Shown one piece after another: positions 7,275 to 14,798 of a stretch of 20,511 bases of DNA. The position numbers and the translations under genes were made by a program. This DNA is from CAXRBC01 sp041158045 (GTDB taxonomy: Bacteria; Actinomycetota; Acidimicrobiia; Acidimicrobiales; Ilumatobacteraceae). Location of the stretch: contig JBEBCD010000056.1 in the NCBI GenBank assembly GCA_041158045.1, forward strand, positions 1 through 20,511. Direction: 5' to 3'. Below the pieces are notes generated by a model, which ran no database searches, was not told where the DNA came from, and was given only the letters and a program-made list of their open reading frames with translations. How positions within the stretch are numbered: the stretch's first letter is position 1; each line of letters opens with the position of its first letter.

Positions 7275-8465
7275 TCAGCCCTGGCGCGCCGCGCCGTCGC
7301 GCAGCCACGCGTCCACGCGCCCCGCGTCGACTCCCGCCCAGTCCACCAGCACCTCGCGCGTGTGCTCGCCGGGGTGCGCGGGCGCCGCCGGCACGGCGGC
7401 CGCGCTCCGCGAGTACCGCGGCGCGGGGGCCGGCTGGGGCACGCCGTCGATCGTGACGAAGGTGCCCCGCGCCACGAGGTGCGGGTGCGCGGCCGCCTCG
7501 CGCATCGCGAGCACCGGCGCGACGCACGCGTCCGTCCCCTCGGTCGCGCGGGTCCACTCCTCGCGCGTGCGCCGGGAGAACGTCTCGGCGAGACGTGCGC
7601 GCTGCGCGGGCCAGTGCGGGCGCGAGCCCTGCAGCGACCTGCGCCCACCCTTGCCGTCGTCGGCGACGAAGGCCGGGTCGTCCGCGAGCCCCGTCACGGC
7701 GAGCAGCTCGGCGAAGAATTGCGGCTCGAGCGCCCCGACGGCCACCCAGCCGCCGTCCTTGCACTCGTACGCGTCGTACCAGGGCGCGCCGGTGTCGAGC
7801 AGGTTGGTCCCCCGGCGGTCCTGGTCGAGCACTCCCGCGTGCGCCATGCCCCACGCCATCGCCATCTGCGCGGCGACGCCATCCACCATCGCGGCGTCGA
7901 CGACCTGGCCGACGCCGCTGCGCGCCGTCTCGACGAGCGCGCACGCCACGCCGAAGGCGAGCAGCATGCCCCCGCCGCCGAAGTCGCCCACGAGGTTCAT
8001 CGGCGGCGTCGGCGGCGCGCCCTCGCGGCCGAAGTGCGCGAGCGCCCCCGCGAGCGCGATGTAGTCGATGTCGTGCCCGGCGCGCGGCGCGAGCGGCCCG
8101 TCCTGCCCCCACCCGGTCATGCGCCCGTACACGAGGCGCGGGTTGCGCGCGAGGCACGCGTCGGGGCCGGCGCCGAGGCGCTCCATCACCCCGGGGCGGA
8201 ATCCCTCGACGAGCACGTCGGCCCGCGCGACGAGGGCCATCAGCGCTTCGGCGCCGCCCGGGTGCTTGAGATCGAGCGCGACGCTGCGGCGCCCGCGCAG
8301 CAGCGGATCCGCGGGGCGCGCCGCGGGTCGTGGGTCGCGCACCGCCGCGGTGCGCTCGACGCGCACGACGTCGGCGCCCATGTCGGCGAGCATCATCGCG
8401 GCGAACGGCCCCGGCCCGATGCCCCCGACCTCGACGACGCGCGTCCCCGCGAGCGGCCCGCTCAC
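7275..8465 (-). CDS. mcr: Alpha-methylacyl-CoA racemase (CaiB/BaiF CoA-transferase superfamily)
   Basis: This enzyme epimerises (2R)- and (2S)-methyl-branched acyl-CoAs, a step needed before beta-oxidation of branched fatty acids or sterol side chains. The 396 residues open with LAGTRVVEVGGIGPGPFAAM. The racemase catalytic elements are visible: GHDIDYIALAG (His131), NLVGDFGGGG (Asp161) and VAVGALEPQF (Glu247). They correspond closely in spacing to the His, Asp and Glu residues of mycobacterial MCR as I recall them, which favours racemase over a plain CoA transferase. The GTG start at 8465 lies 25 bases after the hydrolase stop, with a weak GGGA-type element upstream. It probably belongs to a hydrolase-racemase-deacetylase transcript. 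Confidence 0.92.
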   Translation of the reverse strand: MSGPLAGTRVVEVGGIGPGPFAAMMLADMGADVVRVERTAAVRDPRPAARPADPLLRGRRSVALDLKHPGGAEALMALVARADVLVEGFRPGVMERLGAGPDACLARNPRLVYGRMTGWGQDGPLAPRAGHDIDYIALAGALAHFGREGAPPTPPMNLVGDFGGGGMLLAFGVACALVETARSGVGQVVDAAMVDGVAAQMAMAWGMAHAGVLDQDRRGTNLLDTGAPWYDAYECKDGGWVAVGALEPQFFAELLAVTGLADDPAFVADDGKGGRRSLQGSRPHWPAQRARLAETFSRRTREEWTRATEGTDACVAPVLAMREAAAHPHLVARGTFVTIDGVPQPAPAPRYSRSAAAVPAAPAHPGEHTREVLVDWAGVDAGRVDAWLRDGAARQG

Positions 8466-8490
8466 GCGCGTCCCATCCCCGCCGCCGACC

Positions 8491-9369
8491 TCAGTGCGCG
8501 GCGACGAACTCCGCGACCGCGTCGACGAACGTCCCCCACAGCGGCTGCGGCAGGTCGTGCCCCATGTCCTCGATCATGAGCAGCCGCGCGCCCGGGATCA
8601 GCTCCGCGGTGCGCTCGCCGCCGCTCGGCGTGATGAGCGTGTCGTCGGTGCCGTGGATGACGAGCGTCGGCACGCGGATGGTGCGCACCTGGTCGGCGCG
8701 ACGGCCGCTGCCGTAGATCGCGGCCATCTGCCTCGGCGCGCCCTGCGGGTAGTACGAGCGGTCGTAGTCGCGCGCCGCGTTGGCCCGCGACGCCTCGTCG
8801 CTGCGGTACCTGCGCGACTGGTACGCCTGGTACACGAGCGAGTGCTCGATGTAGCCCGCGCGGTCCGCCGGCGGCACCGACATCAGCGCCGCGGCCGCCT
8901 CGGGCGCGGGCTGGCCGTACTCGGGGTCGCCCGGCATCGACATCACCGAGACGAGGGTGCGCACGCGCGACGGGTGCTCGGCGGCCATGACCTGCGCGAT
9001 CATGCCGCCCATCGACGCACCCAGCACGTGGGCGCGCGCCACGCCGAGGTGGTCGAGCAGGCCGACCGCGTCGCGCGCCATGTCCGAGAGCGTGTACGGC
9101 ACGGGCGGCATCGGCTCGTCGAGGAGCGCGGCGCGGATCACCGCGTCGACGTCGACGGCGACGCCGTCGAGCTTGGTCGAGAGGCCGCAGTCGCGGTTGT
9201 CGAAGCGCACGACGTGCAGGCCGCGGTCCGCGAGCATCTTGCAGAGGTCGTCGTCCCACGCGACCATCTGCGCGGTGAAGCCCATCACGAGCAGCAGCGT
9301 CGGGTCCGACGGCGCGCCGAACGCGTCGTACTCGAGCTCGATCGTCGGCGACACCCTCGCGCGCGGCAT
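8491..9369 (-). CDS. Alpha/beta hydrolase
   Basis: This is a 292-residue alpha/beta-hydrolase-fold enzyme, probably an esterase or lipase-like hydrolase. It starts with a strand and an oxyanion-type loop, LLLVMGFTAQM. The nucleophile elbow GASMGG gives Ser119, the acid loop HGTDD gives Asp242/243, and GHDLP gives His271. FDNRDCGLS near residue 65 resembles the FDxRGxGxS segment of the family. It looks similar to RdmC-type methylesterases, but the substrate cannot be read from sequence. I chose the ATG at 9369 because GGGGAGA lies 8 bases upstream; a longer reading from about 9405 would add a low-complexity leader. It heads the minus-strand group with the racemase and deacetylase and is divergent from galK. 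Confidence 0.9.
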   Translation of the reverse strand: MPRARVSPTIELEYDAFGAPSDPTLLLVMGFTAQMVAWDDDLCKMLADRGLHVVRFDNRDCGLSTKLDGVAVDVDAVIRAALLDEPMPPVPYTLSDMARDAVGLLDHLGVARAHVLGASMGGMIAQVMAAEHPSRVRTLVSVMSMPGDPEYGQPAPEAAAALMSVPPADRAGYIEHSLVYQAYQSRRYRSDEASRANAARDYDRSYYPQGAPRQMAAIYGSGRRADQVRTIRVPTLVIHGTDDTLITPSGGERTAELIPGARLLMIEDMGHDLPQPLWGTFVDAVAEFVAAH

Positions 9370-9377
9370 GGGGTCAG

Positions 9378-9384
9378 TCTCCCC
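9378..9384 (-). promoter_or_regulatory. Shine-Dalgarno sequence deciding the hydrolase start
   Basis: GGGGAGA on the minus strand stands 8 bases before the ATG at 9369-9367. It is one of the few convincing Shine-Dalgarno sequences in the window and supports the shorter start. No TANNNT box lies at leaderless spacing here. Confidence 0.55.
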
Positions 9385-9463
9385 GACGCCCCGCCCCGTC
9401 GCCAACCTTCAATCCGCGCCCCCGCGCTCCCCCGCTCCACGCGCCCCCGATGTCGACCCCGCA

Positions 9464-9469
9464 TAGCCT
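9464..9469 (+). promoter_or_regulatory. -10 box (TAGCCT) for galK, probable leaderless start
   Basis: TAGCCT ends 7 bases before the ATG at 9477. The box is identical to that of the next gene at 10494. No Shine-Dalgarno sequence or -35 match is visible. It supports the ATG at 9477 over the in-frame ATG at 9450. Confidence 0.65.
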
Positions 9470-9476
9470 TCGCGCG

Positions 9477-10496
<1,020 letters not shown>

Positions 10497-10506
10497 CCTC
10501 ACCCCC

Positions 10507-12411
10507 ATGGAGCCCGACGACCTCCTCCGCGGACTCGACGCGGACCAGCGCGAGGCCGTCACCTGCCCGCCGACCGCCACGATCGTCCACGCCGGCGCCG
10601 GCTCGGGCAAGACCCGCGTCCTCACGCGCCGCATCGCCTGGCGCATCGCCGACGGCTCCGCGCGCCCCGAGCGCGTCCTCGCCATCACCTTCACGCGCGA
10701 GGCGGCCGCCGAGATGCGCCGCCGCATCGCCGCGCTCGCCGTCGACCGCGAGTCCGCCCGCGCCACCGTCGGCACCTTCCACGCCGTCGCGCTCGGTCTC
10801 CTGCGCCAGCGCCTCGCCGACGTGCGCCAGCCGATGCCCGTCGTGGTCCAGCAGCGGCGCCAGCTCGTCGAGATCGCGGCCGAGGGCTCCGCGCTGCGCG
10901 ACCGCGCCGTCGACCTGCTCGCCGAGATCGACTGGGCGCACTCCCGCGCCGTCGCCCCCGGGCAGTATGCCGCGGCGGTCGCCCGCGACGGTCGCTGGGT
11001 CCCGGGCCGCCCCGCCGAGGTCGCCGACGTCTACCGCCGCTACGAGTCGCTCAAGCAGCGCCGCGGCGTGGTCGATCTCAACGACCTCATCCTGCGGGTG
11101 CTCGACGCGATGGCCGCGGACGCCAACTTCGCGCAGGCCACCCGCTGGCGCTTCCGACACCTCTTCGTCGACGAGGCCCAGGACATGAACCCGTTGCAGT
11201 ACCGCCTCTTCGACGCGATCCGGGGCGGGCGCGCCGACGTCTTCGTCGTCGGCGACCCGATGCAGGCGATCTACGGGTGGAACGGCGCCGACCGGCGACT
11301 CTTCGACCGGCTGCCCGATGTGATCCGGGGCGTCACCGTCATCCGCCTGGGTCGCAACTACCGCTGCACCCCGGAGATCGTCGCGGCGGCCCGCCACGTC
11401 GGCCGCGCCGGCGCCGACCTGCGCAGCGTCCGCGCGCCGGGCGCCGCCGTCGTGCTGCGCGGATTCCCCGACGAGCGGGCCGAGGCCGCGGGCATCGCCG
11501 ACCTGCTCTGGCGCCGTGTCGCCGCCGCCGAGTCGGCGCCGTGGCGCAGCTGCGCCGTCCTGGTGCGCACCAACGCCCAGGTCCAGCCGATCCTCGACGC
11601 CCTCGCGCGGGCCGACGTGCCGGTGCGCACCGCGCGCACGTCGCGCGACCTGGCCGCCGCGGTCGCCGACGTCTCGCAGCACGGCTCGCGCCACGCGCTC
11701 GCCGCGTGGGCCACCGACGCGCTGCTCGAGGAGTCGTCGGAGGCGCAGCGCTGGGTCGCCGCGCGCGTCCGGGAGTTCCTCTCCCTCGACCAGCCCGGCC
11801 TCGTCGACGGCCGCACGTTCGCTGCGTGGCTGCGCGCCTCCGCGGACGTCCAGCCCGAGGGTGAGGGCGTCGAGGTCCTCACCTTCCACTCCGCCAAGGG
11901 ACGCGAGTGGGACTCGGTGGTCGTCGCCGGCGCCGAGGTGGGGCTGCTGCCGCACGCCTCGGCCGGCACCGGCGAGCGCGCCGAGGAGGAGACCCGTCTC
12001 GCCTACGTCGCGCTCACGCGCGCGGCCGAGCGGCTCATCGTCACCTGGGCCGAGACGCGACACGGCCGCACCTCGGGGCGCAGCCCCCTCCTCGACGGGC
12101 TCGAGGCCACCGCGGCGACCGAGCCGGTCGGCGCCGACGCGCCGGCCGCCGCCCGGGTCCCGGCGCGCCCGCCGCGCCCCGCGCCGACGCTGCTCGACGA
12201 CCTGCGAGGGTGGCGCGCGACGCGCGCCGCGAGCCTGCGCCTCGAGCCGACCACGATCCTCGGCGAGTGGGAGCTCGAGCGCGTGGCACGCGAGTCGCCC
12301 GGGTCAGCCGAGGCGCTCGCCGCGATCGTCGGCGCCGCGGTCGCGCGGCGGCTGTCGGCCGACGTCCTGCCGATCGTCGCGCGCCACGCGCGCGCCGTCG
12401 CGACCGTCTGA
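10507..12411 (+). CDS. uvrD2: UvrD2-like superfamily 1A DNA helicase with HRDC-like C-terminus
   Basis: This is a 3'-to-5' DNA helicase of the UvrD/PcrA group, acting in DNA repair and replication. Motifs appear in order over 634 residues: Walker A HAGAGSGKT (Lys35), TFTREAAAEM, GTFHAVA, VDEAQD at 221-226, VGDPMQAIYGWNGAD, RNYRCTPEIV, TFHSAKGREWD and YVALTRAAERL. A Pro/Ala-rich linker (about 538-561) leads to a 70-residue HRDC-like domain containing LRGWRATRAASL and LERVARESP. That architecture is typical of actinobacterial UvrD2. I see no cysteines in the linker, whereas mycobacterial UvrD2 is known to have a tetracysteine motif there. The start is supported by the -10 box 7 bases upstream. 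Helicase identity is certain; the UvrD2 subgroup is likely. Confidence 0.9.
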   Translation: MEPDDLLRGLDADQREAVTCPPTATIVHAGAGSGKTRVLTRRIAWRIADGSARPERVLAITFTREAAAEMRRRIAALAVDRESARATVGTFHAVALGLLRQRLADVRQPMPVVVQQRRQLVEIAAEGSALRDRAVDLLAEIDWAHSRAVAPGQYAAAVARDGRWVPGRPAEVADVYRRYESLKQRRGVVDLNDLILRVLDAMAADANFAQATRWRFRHLFVDEAQDMNPLQYRLFDAIRGGRADVFVVGDPMQAIYGWNGADRRLFDRLPDVIRGVTVIRLGRNYRCTPEIVAAARHVGRAGADLRSVRAPGAAVVLRGFPDERAEAAGIADLLWRRVAAAESAPWRSCAVLVRTNAQVQPILDALARADVPVRTARTSRDLAAAVADVSQHGSRHALAAWATDALLEESSEAQRWVAARVREFLSLDQPGLVDGRTFAAWLRASADVQPEGEGVEVLTFHSAKGREWDSVVVAGAEVGLLPHASAGTGERAEEETRLAYVALTRAAERLIVTWAETRHGRTSGRSPLLDGLEATAATEPVGADAPAAARVPARPPRPAPTLLDDLRGWRATRAASLRLEPTTILGEWELERVARESPGSAEALAAIVGAAVARRLSADVLPIVARHARAVATV

Positions 12412-12418
12412 GGTCGAC

Positions 12419-13135
12419 TCAGCCCGACTGCGACTCGCGCAGCGCCATGAGGCGCGAGAACACCTCGGGGCGCATGGAGACGAAGAGCCCGGTCGCCTCG
12501 GCGCACAGGGTCCCGCCGTGGTGCAGCGTCCCGGCGACGCGGATCTTGCGGCCCTCGATCGCCGTCACCCACCCACGGAACTCGAGGGGGCGGTGCAGCG
12601 GGGTCGGCGAGCGGTAGTCCACCTCGAGGTGCACGGTCATGCCCGGGTTGCCGCTCAGCGACTGCGCCATGCCGACCACCTCGTCGAAGTACGCGGCGAT
12701 GAACCCACCGTGCACGCACCCCGGCGGGCCCTCGTAGGCGTCGCCGAACTCGACGCGACCGACCACCGTCGAGCCGGGGCCGCCGTCGCCCTCGATCGAC
12801 ATGCGCATCGGCCGGGCGATCGCGTTGAGGTCCCCGATGATCGGGCTGCGATCGAGGAACGTGCCGGCGCGCTCCGCGAGCGCGCCCTCGGCCGGCCCCT
12901 CGTAGCGGCGCGTGTGCGAGCGCTCCACGAGCCGCGCGACCGCGGCCTCGAGCATGGCGCGCACCTCCTCGAGGTCCTCGAGCGGGGCGGACGTCGAGAG
13001 CACCTCGGAGAGCAGCGCGCGCACCGTGTCGGCCATCCGCGCGCGCGCCACGACCTCGGCGGCCGGCGCCCCGCCGCGGAGGTGGAAGTTGGCGAAGGGG
13101 TTGCCCGGCGTCGGATGCGCGCCCGCGTCGCTCAC
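12419..13135 (-). CDS. PaaI-family hotdog thioesterase
   Basis: The 238-residue protein ends in a single hotdog domain, roughly 100-230, that hydrolyses acyl-CoA thioesters in this family. The core signature is GCVHGGFIAAYFDEVVG (His142, Gly143-Gly144, Asp151), matching the HGG...D pattern of PaaI/THEM-type enzymes. DYRSPTPL and ATGLFVSM correspond to later hotdog strands. The first 90 residues form a charged helical extension unlike the minimal enzyme (about 140 residues). I chose the GTG at 13135 because it overlaps the xthA stop as GTGA. It is the last gene of the kgd operon, and its stop lies only 7 bases from the convergent helicase stop. The natural acyl-CoA is unknown. Confidence 0.88.
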   Translation of the reverse strand: MSDAGAHPTPGNPFANFHLRGGAPAAEVVARARMADTVRALLSEVLSTSAPLEDLEEVRAMLEAAVARLVERSHTRRYEGPAEGALAERAGTFLDRSPIIGDLNAIARPMRMSIEGDGGPGSTVVGRVEFGDAYEGPPGCVHGGFIAAYFDEVVGMAQSLSGNPGMTVHLEVDYRSPTPLHRPLEFRGWVTAIEGRKIRVAGTLHHGGTLCAEATGLFVSMRPEVFSRLMALRESQSG

Positions 13136-13902
13136 GCGAAGTCCACGAGCACCGGCGCGTGGTCGCTCGGCTGCTCGCCCTTGCGGGCGTTGCGGTCGAC
13201 GGCCGACCACGTCGCACGCGCGGCGAGCGGGGCGCTCGCGAGCACGAGGTCGATGCGCATGCCCCAACCGCGGTGGAAGCTGCCGTTGCGATAGTCCCAC
13301 CACGAGTAGATCCCCGGCTCGGGGTGCATGTCGCGCACGACGTCGCGCAGCCCCCACCCCATCAGCGATCCGAGCACCTCGCGCTCGGGCGCGCTCACGT
13401 GGGTCGCGCCCTCGAGGGCCGCGGGGTCCCACACGTCGGCGTCGGTCGGCGCGATGTTGAAGTCCCCCGTCACGACCACGTCGTCGCCCGCGTCGGCGAG
13501 GGCATCCACGTGCGCGCGCAGCCGCTTCATCCACGACAGCTTGTAGCGGTAGTGGTCGTGGTCGAGCGCCCTGCCGTTGGGCACGTACACGCACACGACC
13601 CTCGCCCCTCCGCAGGTCGCGGTCACGATCCGCGCCTCGGCGTCCTGCTCGATCCCGTCGGCGAAGTTGGCCCGCACGTCCTCGAGCCCCACGCGCGAGG
13701 CGATCGCGACGCCGTTCCACTGCCCCTGGCCGAAGTGCGCCGTGGCGTAGCCGAGCTCCTCGAAGGCGAGGGCGGGGAACGCCGCGTCCTTCATCTTGGT
13801 CTCCTGCATGCACAGCACGTCAGGGCGCACGTCGGCCACCCACTCGGTGACCCGCGGGAGCCGGGCCTTCAGCGAGTTGACGTTCCAGGTCGCGAGGAGC
13901 AC
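13132..13902 (-). CDS. xthA: Exodeoxyribonuclease III (AP endonuclease)
   Basis: ExoIII cleaves DNA 5' of abasic sites and removes blocked 3' ends in base excision repair. The 256 residues match the family length of about 260-270. Motifs are WNVNSLKARLP at the N-terminus (Asn7), QETK with the metal ligand Glu34, YVPNG, GDFNIAPTDADVWDP (Asp147, Asn149), SWWDYR, RIDLVLAS and the catalytic SDHAPV (Asp247, His248). The GTG start at 13902 sits directly before the first strand, one base after the stop of the NYN-S1 gene (TGACGTG). The longer reading frame upstream shadows that gene. The 3' end overlaps the thioesterase start by 4 bases, so coupled translation is likely. Confidence 0.96.
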   Translation of the reverse strand: MLLATWNVNSLKARLPRVTEWVADVRPDVLCMQETKMKDAAFPALAFEELGYATAHFGQGQWNGVAIASRVGLEDVRANFADGIEQDAEARIVTATCGGARVVCVYVPNGRALDHDHYRYKLSWMKRLRAHVDALADAGDDVVVTGDFNIAPTDADVWDPAALEGATHVSAPEREVLGSLMGWGLRDVVRDMHPEPGIYSWWDYRNGSFHRGWGMRIDLVLASAPLAARATWSAVDRNARKGEQPSDHAPVLVDFA

Positions 13903-13903
13903 G

Positions 13904-14797
13904 TCAGCGCTTCTTGGCGGCGCGCGACCGGCGACGGGGACGCTTCTCCGCCTTCGGCTGCGCGGGGCGCGCCGCGGGCCGCGGCTCGAAGCCGGGCACG
14001 GCCACGTCCACGCTGCGCCGCGCGTGGGAGTGCTCGACGACGACGAGCGACAACGTTGCACCGGGCTTCGCGTGCTCGCGACCGCTGCGCGGCGCGGGCT
14101 TGGCGATGTGCTTGAGCGGCAGGTACCCGCGCACGCCGTCGATCGCGACGTAGATCCCGTGCGAGGAGTACCCCTCCACGACGCCGCGCACCTTGGCGCC
14201 GACCGGGTTGCGCCGGACGAACTCGGTGAAGCGGTCCTCCTCGTTGAGCTCGGGCTTCGGCGCCCGACCCGACTTGGCCGCGCGGCCCGTCCGCGACGCG
14301 CCGCCGCGCGCGCCGCGCGCGGTCCCCGACGCGGCCGCCTTCGACGCGCCCCGCGCCGCCCTCCCCGACTTGGCGCGCACGGGTAGGCGCGTGATGAAGA
14401 CCCAGCCGACGTTCGGCACCGGCTTGCCGCCGATGAGCCGTCCCTCGTCGAAGAGCCACGGGTACTCGTCCTGGAACTCCTGGAAGCTGTCGTTGGAGAG
14501 CACCGCCGCCTCGACCTTGTCGGCGATCATGAGCACGAAGCCGTCGCCGCGCCCCATGGCGCCCGCGGGCGGGCACACGATCTCGTTGTTGGCGATCGCG
14601 GCGTCGAAGTCCGCGACCTCCTTGCGCCCGATGCGGTGGCCGAAGGTCGCGTCGACGACGACGGTCAGCTTGGTCCCGGGGTGCTCGGCGAGCAGCGCGA
14701 GCACGGCCTCGTTGAGCTGGGCCAGGCTCGGCACCTCGCGGCCCTCGGTCGCGATGTTGGAGCCGTCGACCACCACGTGGGTGGCCATCCGCGCCAC
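13904..14797 (-). CDS. NYN (PIN-like) ribonuclease domain fused to an S1 RNA-binding domain
   Basis: The N-terminal 130 residues look like the NYN/PIN-like nuclease domain of the Zc3h12a (Regnase) group. VVVDGSN contains Asp11 and Asn14, a second strand reads LTVVVDATFGH (Asp49), and GRGDGFVLMIADK (Asp85) leads to VLSNDSFQEF (Asn102, Asp103). These acidic residues would bind the catalytic magnesium. A basic Ala/Gly/Arg/Lys-rich linker spans about 141-182. Residues 193-265 resemble an S1 OB fold, with VGAKVRGVVEGY, GIYVAIDGVRGYLPL and PGATLSLVVVE. A basic tail ends the protein. RNA cleavage is inferred from the families. The GTG at 14797 lies one base after the kgd stop; an ATG at 14788 is an alternative. 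The gene sits between kgd and xthA in one tight operon. Confidence 0.85.
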   Translation of the reverse strand: MARMATHVVVDGSNIATEGREVPSLAQLNEAVLALLAEHPGTKLTVVVDATFGHRIGRKEVADFDAAIANNEIVCPPAGAMGRGDGFVLMIADKVEAAVLSNDSFQEFQDEYPWLFDEGRLIGGKPVPNVGWVFITRLPVRAKSGRAARGASKAAASGTARGARGGASRTGRAAKSGRAPKPELNEEDRFTEFVRRNPVGAKVRGVVEGYSSHGIYVAIDGVRGYLPLKHIAKPAPRSGREHAKPGATLSLVVVEHSHARRSVDVAVPGFEPRPAARPAQPKAEKRPRRRSRAAKKR

Positions 14798-14798
14798 G

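Noticed and set aside
9370..9405. Upstream start for the alpha/beta hydrolase near 9405.
   Set aside because: It would translate through the GGGGAGA Shine-Dalgarno sequence and add an unconserved leader.
9450..9476. In-frame upstream ATG for galK at 9450.
   Set aside because: It would place the TAGCCT box inside the coding region and add a nonconserved nine-residue leader. The ATG at 9477 has leaderless spacing.
12403..12425. Imperfect palindrome around the convergent stops (TGAGGTCGACTCA).
   Set aside because: It is explained by two TGA stops facing each other around a SalI-like hexamer. It is too short and asymmetric to call an operator or terminator.
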